Shown here: positions 56,931 to 64,000 of the stretch, piece by piece
Numbering within the stretch: position 1 is the first letter of the stretch
How the letters are laid out: each line of letters starts with the position of its first letter
From: Vibrio cyclitrophicus
GTDB taxonomy: Bacteria > Pseudomonadota > Gammaproteobacteria > Enterobacterales > Vibrionaceae
Assembly (NCBI RefSeq): GCF_024347435.1
Contig: NZ_AP025481.1
Location: 1,054,001-1,118,000 of the forward strand
DNA: 64,000 bases
Direction: 5' to 3'
Translations under genes and position numbers: made by a program
The notes under the pieces: generated by a model
What the model was told of the DNA's origin: nothing
Seen by the model: only the letters and a program-made list of their open reading frames with translations
The model's database searches: none

Positions 56931-58070
56931 TTACTCGGCTTGTTCAGCAGCAGAAGGCTGGATGCGAACAGACATACCATTACGCACACGCTGCAAGCCC
57001 TGAGTGATGACCGCGTCGCCTTTCTCTAGTCCAGAGTGAACGATTACACCACCTTCAACCTGTCGACCCATTTCGATATTTCTACGCTCAGCCACAGGGG
57101 TTGCTTCGCCTTCGACCAACACCATTACAAAGTCACCTTCTAAGTCGGTTTGAACCGCACGACGAGGAATAGTCACAACATCAATAGATTGTTTATCACG
57201 AAGATCAACACGAACGTGCTGTCCTGGAAGCAATTGTTGTGCTGGGTTATCAGCAATGGCACGCATTGCGATCGTACCGGTATTCAGGTTAATTCGGTTA
57301 CCTAAGAAGTCGAGCTGGCCTAGGTGTTCAAATACTTCACCACTTTCCAACACAATCTCAACTTCAACACGCGCAGAGTCGCTGCTGCCATCACCTTCAA
57401 TACGATCCATGCCTAGCTCAATACGCTCACGTTCACTAATACTAAATGAAGCATGGATTGGGTCTAAACTAACCAAGGTAGTCAGTACACCCGAAGACGG
57501 TGAAACCAGATCACCTTTACTCACTTTAGTGTCACTGATTCTTCCAGAAAAAGGCGCAACGATTTTGGTATGCGAAAGCTGAACGTTAGCTGCATTTAAC
57601 TGAGCGTGGCTCGCTTCAAGTTGCGCTTGAGAACCTAATAAAGAAGCGGTCAATGCATCAAATTCAGATTGAGAAATACTGCCTTTCGGAAGTAGGTTTT
57701 TACCTCGGTTGAAATCAAGCTCGGCTTTTTTAAGGTTGGCATTCGCTTGAGCAACAGACGCTTTTGCACTTGCTACTTCAGCTTCAAATGAAGAAGGTTC
57801 GATTGAGTAAAGCAATTGACCTTTTTCGACCATTTGGCCTTCTTTGAAATGACGGCTTTGTAAATAACCAGAAACCTGCGCTATGATCGCCGTGTCTTCA
57901 ACGGCTTCAATACGACCGATATACGACTTACTTTGCTGGTGAGAAATAACACTAACATCCTGTACAGCTACGAGAGGTAAAGGCGCCTGGTTGGTATTTT
58001 GGGCGTCTTGCCCGCACCCAGCAAGAAAAAGAGAGCTTGCAAGAGCCGTAAGGATTAACTTTTTACGCAT
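56931..58070 (-). CDS. RND efflux membrane-fusion lipoprotein (AcrA-like)
   Basis: A 379-aa periplasmic adaptor. A lipoprotein signal ends in LFLAGCGQ (lipobox LAGC). The lipoyl/barrel-sandwich halves ([19 protein letters not shown] and [17 protein letters not shown]) flank a long helical hairpin (about 85-165). I start at MRKKLIL (58070); the extra 17 codons upstream would spoil the signal. It couples the RND pump to an outer-membrane channel. Confidence 0.93.
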   Translation of the reverse strand: MRKKLILTALASSLFLAGCGQDAQNTNQAPLPLVAVQDVSVISHQQSKSYIGRIEAVEDTAIIAQVSGYLQSRHFKEGQMVEKGQLLYSIEPSSFEAEVASAKASVAQANANLKKAELDFNRGKNLLPKGSISQSEFDALTASLLGSQAQLEASHAQLNAANVQLSHTKIVAPFSGRISDTKVSKGDLVSPSSGVLTTLVSLDPIHASFSISERERIELGMDRIEGDGSSDSARVEVEIVLESGEVFEHLGQLDFLGNRINLNTGTIAMRAIADNPAQQLLPGQHVRVDLRDKQSIDVVTIPRRAVQTDLEGDFVMVLVEGEATPVAERRNIEMGRQVEGGVIVHSGLEKGDAVITQGLQRVRNGMSVRIQPSAAEQAE

Positions 58071-58328
58071 GGTTATACCGTCACTTATGAGAAATTGAAC
58101 AGCATAAAAGTTACGTAACACAAATGCCTAAAATGTCCGAGGAATATCAATTATTACTTGAAATGTGTTTCAACGTGTAACACGAAACCTGATGCTTATA
58201 AAACACTTACAAACAAGTAACAATTTTACCCCAAATCACCCTTCCCACTTTTATCAACTAGGTATATTGACTAACATCATGTATCTTCGTACATAAGCAT
58301 TCATATTTAATTACTTAAGGTAATTCAC

Positions 58329-58772
58329 ATGATTTCAAAATGGGCTAAACGTTTCTATCAAATGGCCGAGTTGGTTGGTTCTTGGAGTAAGGACCCATCA
58401 ACACAAGTTGGTGCGGTAATTACTAAACATAACCGCATTGTCTCGGTGGGCTTTAATGGCTATCCTCATGGCGTATCTGACAGTGCTGATACTGATGATC
58501 GTGAAATGAAGTACCTCAAAACTCTGCATGCCGAAGAGAACGCAATTCTATTCGCCAAGCGTGATTTAGATAGCTGCGAAATTTGGGTGACTCACTTCCC
58601 TTGTCCTAACTGTGCTGCAAAGATCATCCAAACGGGTATCTCTGCCGTTCATTGCCCAGAACAAAGTGAGGACTTCCTTTCTCGTTGGGGAGACAAGATC
58701 AAAGTAAGCCAAGATATGTTTGAGCAAGCTGGTGTAACCGTCGATTGGTTACCACTCGCTGATTTAGACTAA
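58329..58772 (+). CDS. dCMP/cytidine deaminase-family protein
   Basis: A 147-aa zinc deaminase. The HAE motif (LHAEENAILFA) and PCPNCAAKII give the zinc ligands and proton shuttle. Length and sequence start (KWAKRFYQMAELVGSWSKDPSTQVGA) fit ComEB/dCMP deaminase, which makes dUMP for thymidylate synthesis. It is a single gene with a terminator behind it. Confidence 0.92.
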   Translation: MISKWAKRFYQMAELVGSWSKDPSTQVGAVITKHNRIVSVGFNGYPHGVSDSADTDDREMKYLKTLHAEENAILFAKRDLDSCEIWVTHFPCPNCAAKIIQTGISAVHCPEQSEDFLSRWGDKIKVSQDMFEQAGVTVDWLPLADLD

Positions 58773-58861
58773 CTTCAGTAGGTGATCTGAAGTCGCGATC
58801 TCTACAAGCAAACTGCCCTGATAAGTACGTTGCCGCTAGCGTAGAGCTAGATTCCAAGTAC

Positions 58862-58903
58862 AAAAAAGCCGAGAGTCGATATGATCGCTCTCGGCTTTTT
58901 ATT
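58862..58903. terminator. Bidirectional intrinsic terminator
   Basis: The stem AAAAAGCCGAGAG / CTCTCGGCTTTTT with a 12-nt loop lies between the convergent deaminase and MscS genes. Confidence 0.85.
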
Positions 58904-58972
58904 TATTTCAGTAAAACTAACCTAACTAGGACATGCTTATACGCGCAACCTAGTTCAAACAGGAAAACTAGA

Positions 58973-59815
58973 TTAAGCGCTAGCTGGAAATTCCAACGCG
59001 TACGCTTCCATAAAATCTTTGCGAATATCTTGCTCTAAGTGAACGGCTTTTTCCGTTGGGCAGAAAATCATAAAATGCACTTCTTGCTCGCCCGTTGAGC
59101 TGCTTGTGATATGAATATGAGGTTCAGAGCCTGGAAGGTCAACGCCAGCGTGCTTCTCGATCACACCATTATAACGACGGGCAACATCGATAAACTCTTC
59201 ACAATGCTCTTCAATTTTCACGATAAGATCCGGCACCATTGGGTATAGATTTACAAAGTCTTTTACCGTCACAAAAAAGTTGTGATAGACATAGCGCTTC
59301 ATGAAGTTGAGGTTCTTTACCGGATAAGTGAAGAACATGCTATTAGGTAGCGTGGCTGTCTTGCCAGTGAAGTGGTATTGCCCGTGATACAAATCGATTT
59401 CTTGAATCACAGTCGCCATCAAATTGTGCTCAATCACCTCACCACTGATTTTACCTACCTCAATCCAATCACCAATTCGGAACGAACGTGAACTCGCTCG
59501 CTGAATAGAGCCAGTGAAACACAAAATGATCTCTTTCGAAGCCACGACTATCGCAACGGCAATGGCAGTTACAGACAGTGCAAACTCGCTTATTTCAGGT
59601 TTCCACAAAACAAACATAGTGAACACAATCACAGCAAAAGTGCCGTTCTTTGTTCGTGACATCCAATTACGCTGGTCTTCACTAAGGAAAGCAACATCAC
59701 CGCGAATTCGAGACAAGGTGATTCGACGGATGATTAAAATAATGCAAATGATCAGTGCACTAAAAATAAATTTATGAGCGAGTAGGAAATCTATTACTTG
59801 CCACATCTTTTCCAT
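58973..59815 (-). CDS. MscS-family mechanosensitive channel
   Basis: A 280-aa membrane protein with about three hydrophobic helices (FSALIICIILIIRR; TFAVIVFTMFVLW; ALSVTAIAVAIVVASKEIIL) and the MscS beta domain (SFRIGDWIEVGKISGEVIEHN). It should release solutes on osmotic downshift or tune turgor. It is a short member of the family, and of the type whose C-terminal domain carries MFMIFCPTEKAV. Confidence 0.87.
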   Translation of the reverse strand: MEKMWQVIDFLLAHKFIFSALIICIILIIRRITLSRIRGDVAFLSEDQRNWMSRTKNGTFAVIVFTMFVLWKPEISEFALSVTAIAVAIVVASKEIILCFTGSIQRASSRSFRIGDWIEVGKISGEVIEHNLMATVIQEIDLYHGQYHFTGKTATLPNSMFFTYPVKNLNFMKRYVYHNFFVTVKDFVNLYPMVPDLIVKIEEHCEEFIDVARRYNGVIEKHAGVDLPGSEPHIHITSSSTGEQEVHFMIFCPTEKAVHLEQDIRKDFMEAYALEFPASA

Positions 59816-59907
59816 TACTTATTCCTTTAGCATTAAAACATTGAGCTCTATAACAATGAGCTTTATAGCGACTAACTCAACCATATTTAGGTCGATACAA
59901 CACATTA

Positions 59908-59938
59908 TAAAAAAGCGCTCAGAAATGGAGCGCTTTTT
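59908..59938 (-). terminator. Intrinsic terminator of the DM13 gene
   Basis: The stem AAAAGCGCTC / GAGCGCTTTT with loop AGAAATG has a T-run on the minus strand, about 58 bp past the DM13 stop. Confidence 0.8.
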
Positions 59939-59950
59939 CGTGCCTAAATT

Positions 59951-59985
59951 AGCTTAGCTTAGCTTAGCTTAGCTTAGCTTAGCTT
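59951..59985. repeat. Pentanucleotide tandem repeat (AGCTT)7
   Basis: Seven perfect copies of AGCTT lie between the terminator and the stop codon of the DM13 gene (12 bp away). It lies in the 3' untranslated region of that gene. Confidence 0.95.
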
Positions 59986-59996
59986 AGGTAAGGCTA

Positions 59997-60464
59997 TCAT
60001 TTTATCTTGGCAGAAGTAATAAATTGGCCAAAAGTTTCACACCAAATCACAACCGTATTAAATCGATTAAGATCAGTACTTTCCGGAAGGTTAACCATAA
60101 ATCGGTCGAATGTTTTCACATCTCCCACTCTCAGTAACTCGATTTTACTTTCATTAAAGGCTTGCTCGGTTTCAATAAACTTAGGAGAAAGGTAAACCTT
60201 ATAATCCGGCCCCGGTGCCAGTTCACCTTCAAAAGCGATCGCACTTTCAGACACAGAAACGATGCCTTCTCCCCAATGTAAGAAGTCACTGTCTTGACGG
60301 TCTTTGCTGAACTCACCTGTGTAGATAGCCTGTTGGCTGATCGCTTCAACCGAACTTGAAGACGGAGAATCAGGCTCAATCAAGATAGGTAGCGCATAAA
60401 CACCAAGCCCAAAACCAACAGCACCCACGGCTAAGTGGGTACAAAGTAAAACTAACTTTTTCAT
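59997..60464 (-). CDS. DM13-domain protein with membrane anchor
   Basis: A 155-aa protein. One hydrophobic N-terminal segment (LVLLCTHLAVGAVGFGLGVYA) acts as signal anchor. The rest is a DM13 domain (YTGEFSKDRQ, SDFLHWGEGIVSV, AFEGELAPGPDYKVYLSP, VVIWCETFGQFITSAKI), a fold thought to take part in electron transfer, with a conserved Cys in VIWCE. The biological role is not known. It is the gene followed by the AGCTT repeat. Confidence 0.88.
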   Translation of the reverse strand: MKKLVLLCTHLAVGAVGFGLGVYALPILIEPDSPSSSSVEAISQQAIYTGEFSKDRQDSDFLHWGEGIVSVSESAIAFEGELAPGPDYKVYLSPKFIETEQAFNESKIELLRVGDVKTFDRFMVNLPESTDLNRFNTVVIWCETFGQFITSAKIK

Positions 60465-60540
60465 CGCGTACTCCCTTATGCTTAAAGAGAGTATTATTGA
60501 ATACCCTCAAAAATACAAAGAGATATCGCGTTTCAAACGG

Positions 60541-61773
60541 CTATTTTTGGTAATGTGTTGCCGTGCGTTGAGACAATTCGACAATCACTTTTACCGCTTG
60601 CTCCATACCTTGAATGGTAATAAATTCATGAATACCATGAAAGTTATAGCCACCAGTAAAGATGTTCGGACATGGTAGACCCATGAAAGATAAGCGAGCA
60701 CCGTCTGTACCACCTCGGATAGGTTTGATCATTGGCTCAACATCGCATTCAATCATCGCTTGCTTTGCTAGCTCGATAATATGTTGATGTGGTTCAACCA
60801 TCTCTTTCATATTGAAGTAGCTATCAGTTAGCACCAACTCAACACTGCCTTTCTCAAGACGCTCGTTCAGTTCATCCACTTTCTGTTGCATGAATGTCTT
60901 ACGCGCTTCTACACCCTCACGTTCAAAATCACGGATGATATAACCCAGCTCAGAGCGAGCCACACCCATTTCAGCCGATTTCAAATGGTAGAAGCCTTCA
61001 TAACCTTCAGTGCACTCTGGTGTATCTTGCGCTGGCATCATCAATTGGAATTGCGCAGCGATGTTCATTGAGTTCACCATTTTACCTTTTGCGGTACCCG
61101 GGTGAACGTTCACGCCATGACATATAACGTCAGCGCTCGTGGCATTGAAGTTCTCAAATTCCAATTCCCCTACTGGCCCACCATCGATGGTGTACGCCCA
61201 CTCGGCGCCAAACTTTTCAACATCAAACAGGTTTGCACCACGGCCAATTTCTTCGTCTGGCGTGAAACCAATACAAATATCGCCATGTTTGATGTCTGGA
61301 TTCGCTTTAAGATGGGCAATCGCACTGATGATTTCAGCGATACCCGCCTTGTTATCAGCGCCAAGTAGAGTTGTACCGTCTGTAGTGATAAGGTCATGAC
61401 CGTGTAGGCCATCAAGGTCCGAGTATTGGCTTGGGTTCAAACTCTCACCACTTGTACCCAATTCAATCGTGCCACCTTGGTAATCTTTGATCACTTGTGG
61501 TTTCACATTTGCTCCTGAAGCATCAGGAGCGGTATCCATATGCGCTACAAAACCAATAGCAGGAACCGCGTAATCAACATTAGACGGCAGCTTCGCCATC
61601 AAATACCCATTTTTGTCTAAAGAGACGTCCGCTAATCCCAATGCGACCAATTCTGATTTTAAGACTTCAGCAAACGTATTTTGCCCCGGAGAACTTGGGC
61701 ACTGCTGATTAGAGGGATCGGATTTAGTATCAAAAGTAACGTAATTCAGGAAACGTTCTACAAGCTTTTCCAT
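60541..61773 (-). CDS. pepT: Peptidase T (tripeptidase)
   Basis: A 410-aa M20 metallopeptidase that removes the N-terminal residue from tripeptides. The zinc-binding region is visible in [11 protein letters not shown] and [14 protein letters not shown], with the catalytic Glu in [10 protein letters not shown] and a C-terminal His in [11 protein letters not shown]. Length and sequence match E. coli PepT. It is a single gene; 347 bp upstream lack other genes. Confidence 0.96.
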   Translation of the reverse strand: MEKLVERFLNYVTFDTKSDPSNQQCPSSPGQNTFAEVLKSELVALGLADVSLDKNGYLMAKLPSNVDYAVPAIGFVAHMDTAPDASGANVKPQVIKDYQGGTIELGTSGESLNPSQYSDLDGLHGHDLITTDGTTLLGADNKAGIAEIISAIAHLKANPDIKHGDICIGFTPDEEIGRGANLFDVEKFGAEWAYTIDGGPVGELEFENFNATSADVICHGVNVHPGTAKGKMVNSMNIAAQFQLMMPAQDTPECTEGYEGFYHLKSAEMGVARSELGYIIRDFEREGVEARKTFMQQKVDELNERLEKGSVELVLTDSYFNMKEMVEPHQHIIELAKQAMIECDVEPMIKPIRGGTDGARLSFMGLPCPNIFTGGYNFHGIHEFITIQGMEQAVKVIVELSQRTATHYQK

Positions 61774-62120
61774 AATTCATCTCACCATGGATTAAGTAAT
61801 TGATTTACTGACCTAATTGTTATCTAAAAAAACGATGTAGTCTTCGATAAATACAAACACAAAGTCAGTAGCGAGGTTTTTCATCTTACGCCCCTGACCA
61901 TCTGTGTAATTGCTCTAAATCATTATTGAGCGAAATTAAATAAGCCGCCTATACTGTAAAAAGAGGGTTTCGTCAGTTACACCTTGCACAGGGATGATAA
62001 ACGATGACTTTGTACGCATTCTACGCCCTTCGCTCTCAGCCTAAAAAAAGTACAAAGTGGATGATGATCACAATTTATCCTTGATGCAGAATCTGTCATA
62101 CGTTACACGGAGACACAGTT
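61774..62120. other. Intergenic region upstream of pepT
   Basis: No gene of note. A 26-codon frame near 62004 (MTLYAFYALRSQ) is not supported by a ribosome site. The pepT promoter should lie near 61800. Confidence 0.35.
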
Positions 62121-62267
62121 ATGACGATTAATAAGTATTTCATTTTCTCTCCTCAAGCCTCTGAGGAAACGCTTCAACCAGTATTAACTGAGAAAGAAGT
62201 TCAAAGGCAGGAAGCTCTAAGACAGGCGCAGGCCCAAGGCGGGCTTGATACAAACGCTGCCTCTTAA
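62121..62267 (+). CDS. Very small protein, 48 aa, unknown function
   Basis: A short frame reads MTINKYFIFSPQASEETLQP and ends QAQAQGGLDTNAAS. GGAGA precedes the ATG by about 9 nt. The Gln/Glu-rich helical middle (EKEVQRQEALRQAQAQ) looks protein-like and no stop interrupts it. Its family is not known. It could also be a decayed gene. Confidence 0.45.
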   Translation: MTINKYFIFSPQASEETLQPVLTEKEVQRQEALRQAQAQGGLDTNAAS

Positions 62268-62554
62268 CTTAAGTTATACGACGTACCAATTTATAGTACC
62301 CCCAACAAATGAGCTCTACTTCTCTATGTCGTAGAGCTTTTTTTATGCTTGCCGATTTATTATCCATAAACCTTGGTACTGACCGAGTAAAGCAAACTCG
62401 CAACGCAAAAAAACGCCTGACTAAACCCACCAAAGCCATACCTTGTCGTGTCATTTTGTGCTAATAATTCATATTCGTTTTCATTCCTCACTCGCCCCTT
62501 TCAAAAACTATAACGCGAGTACCAGAGAACTTAACCACAGGAATCCCGAATTCA

Positions 62555-63607
62555 ATGGAATACTCAAAACTAGGAAGTAGTCAAATTCCCGTTTCCCGAA
62601 TCTGTCTAGGTAGCATGACTTGGGGGCTGCAAAATACTCAACAACAAGCTGACCAACAAATCGAATACGCACTAAGCCAAGGTATTAACTTTATTGATAC
62701 CGCAGAGATGTACGCGGTGCCACCTTCACCTGACACTTACGGTAAAACAGAAGCGATTATCGGTAATTGGTTATCGCGTAATCCGCAGCGTCGCCAAGAA
62801 TTAATCATCGCGAGTAAAATTGCCGGACCTGGACTTCCTTGGGTTCGAGATGGTGGTCCAATAACCGGTGAAGCCGTGATCGCAGCCGTTGACGCGTCAT
62901 TAAAACGCCTACAAACAGACTATATCGACCTTTACCAACTTCATTGGCCAAATCGGACAACGCCTCACTTTGGTAAACATTTCCCAAATCATATTCGATT
63001 CAGCGATATCGACAGAAAACAACATGAAGCAGAGATGTTAGAAATCCTACAAGCATTAGCTAGCTGTATTAAGGCGGGTAAAATTCGCCATGTCGGGCTT
63101 TCAGATGATTCCACTTGGGGCATTAACACATACCTCAAGCTAAGCGAAAAGCATGATTTGCCGCGTATGGTCTCTATACAAAATGAATTTAGCCTGCTGC
63201 ACGCAAAAGATTGGCCATATCTAATTGAGAACTGTGTGCATGAAGGTGTCGCTTATCTACCATGGTCACCTTTAGCTGCAGGCATGTTGAGTGGAAAGTA
63301 CATCGATGGCGCAAGACCGGAAGGTAGCCGTTGGACTTACATGCAACGTAAAGGCATCTTCCGTGATACTGAAACTGCCAATGAAGCGGTTAAAGGCTAT
63401 GTTGAAGTGGCGAACGCACACGGGTTTACACCGAGCCAACTTGCATTAGCATGGTGTAATCAAGTTGATGGTGTCACCTCCACAATTATTGGTGCAACCA
63501 CCATGGAACAACTGAAAGAAAACGTAGCAGCTTTCAGCAAGCCTCTATCAGAAGAGATACTCACTGATATCAACACAGTGTTTAAGCGCTACCCTGTTCC
63601 ATATTAA
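62555..63607 (+). CDS. tas: Aldo/keto reductase Tas
   Basis: A 350-aa NADPH-dependent oxidoreductase of the AKR family, TIM-barrel fold. The catalytic residues lie in FIDTAEMYAVPP (Asp, Tyr) and YQLHWPNR (His), with Lys in IIASKIAGPG; the C-terminal IIGATTMEQLKEN binds the cofactor. The start MEYSKLGSSQIPVSRICLG and the inserted loops match E. coli Tas, which supports tyrosine-auxotroph growth when overexpressed. True substrate unknown. Confidence 0.92.
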   Translation: MEYSKLGSSQIPVSRICLGSMTWGLQNTQQQADQQIEYALSQGINFIDTAEMYAVPPSPDTYGKTEAIIGNWLSRNPQRRQELIIASKIAGPGLPWVRDGGPITGEAVIAAVDASLKRLQTDYIDLYQLHWPNRTTPHFGKHFPNHIRFSDIDRKQHEAEMLEILQALASCIKAGKIRHVGLSDDSTWGINTYLKLSEKHDLPRMVSIQNEFSLLHAKDWPYLIENCVHEGVAYLPWSPLAAGMLSGKYIDGARPEGSRWTYMQRKGIFRDTETANEAVKGYVEVANAHGFTPSQLALAWCNQVDGVTSTIIGATTMEQLKENVAAFSKPLSEEILTDINTVFKRYPVPY

Positions 63608-63667
63608 GCTATAAGTTCACCTAGCCTTCTCAGTTCAGCTTAATCTTAAGCAAGTAAATCAGATAAG

Positions 63668-63697
63668 AGCGCGCTATTTAGTGCGCTTTTCTTTTTT
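63668..63697 (+). terminator. Intrinsic terminator of tas
   Basis: A GC-rich hairpin (AGCGCGC / GTGCGCT, loop TATTTA) is followed by a run of T. It lies about 60 bp past the tas stop. Confidence 0.7.
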
Positions 63698-63793
63698 AAG
63701 TTGGTTGCTTTTTAGTGGATCGCATGAGTTATCACGCTTTTGGTTCTCCAACCTTTGCTCTATAATGCGCGGGCTTATATCTAGGATAAAAAC

Positions 63794-64000
63794 ATGATTT
63801 CAAAAAACCAATTAAAACTCCTTCGTGCTTTGGGCCAAAAGAAACAACGTAAAGCCCACGGCCAGTTTCTAGTTCAAGGTGAAAAGAACGTTCTTGAGCT
63901 GTTCAATAGTGACTTAGTTGTTAAGAACGTCTTTGCTACGGCTGATTTCTTATCTGAAAATCACGCATCACTATTTGAGTTTGATTGTGTTGAAGCTTCA
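63794..64000 (+). CDS. TrmH/SpoU-family RNA 2'-O-methyltransferase, N-terminal part
   Basis: The first 69 codons of a gene cut by the window edge. It begins MISKNQLKLLRALGQKKQRK and continues with AHGQFLVQGEKNVLELF, the substrate-binding N-terminal domain typical of SpoU/TrmH methyltransferases of the RlmB/TsnR type. AGGAT lies 8 nt upstream. The SPOUT catalytic domain is not in view. Confidence 0.8.
   Translation, partial: MISKNQLKLLRALGQKKQRKAHGQFLVQGEKNVLELFNSDLVVKNVFATADFLSENHASLFEFDCVEAS

Overview
The window reads as Vibrio DNA (AT-leaning, Splendidus-clade-like gene set: guaC, deaD, rnb, a lone ackA, pepT, fec-type iron genes). In vibrios several of these genes sit on the second chromosome, so chromosome 2 is a reasonable inference but not shown here. 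There are two parts: about 16.4 kb of a CRISPR-associated Tn7-like transposon (CAST, type I-F3) that runs off the left edge, and 47 kb of ordinary chromosome to its right.

Transposon part (1-16439). From the left: cargo made of a type I restriction subunit (hsdR, frameshifted at a run of seven G) and a sigma-54 activator with a CARF/RtcR-like sensor, with a good sigma-54 promoter between them. Then the operon tniQ-cas8/5f-cas7f-cas6f, without cas1, cas2 or cas3. It is followed by a two-repeat CRISPR and a separate atypical repeat-spacer-repeat. Two small unknown genes and noncoding DNA come next, then tnsC, tnsB and tnsA on the opposite strand. tnsA is split by a 1636-bp IS3-family insertion with a 5-bp target duplication; removing it restores a 229-codon tnsA. 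The right end (three 19-bp TnsB-type boxes and a terminal TGT) lies just past the guaC stop codon. The atypical spacer matches the 3' end of guaC at every base except nine of the ten codon third positions, and the matched site lies 47 bp from the transposon end. This is the self-homing guide of the element.

Chromosome part (16440-64000). guaC has a leader with two hairpins that share a loop. Next come a REC-CheX/PAS signalling pair, a small membrane protein, a Spy/CpxP-like periplasmic protein, MATE and DMT transporters, several LysR regulators, a secreted alpha-amylase and a carboxylesterase. A fecABCDE-like iron operon and a second TonB receptor (30910-39119) form an iron-uptake block, with a decayed gene beside it. 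Then follow a CIA30 protein, a quinone-reductase-like enzyme, ackA, the divergent RNA-metabolism pair deaD/rnb, an AraC regulator, a PstS-like binding protein with a possible Pho box, a MaoC hydratase, an RND efflux pair, dCMP deaminase, a MscS channel, a DM13 protein, pepT, tas and the start of a TrmH/SpoU RNA methyltransferase gene.

The most notable observations are the wobble-tolerant homing guide with its visible target, the IS-broken tnsA in a CAST, and the CARF/sigma-54-controlled restriction cargo with a possible phase-variable tract.
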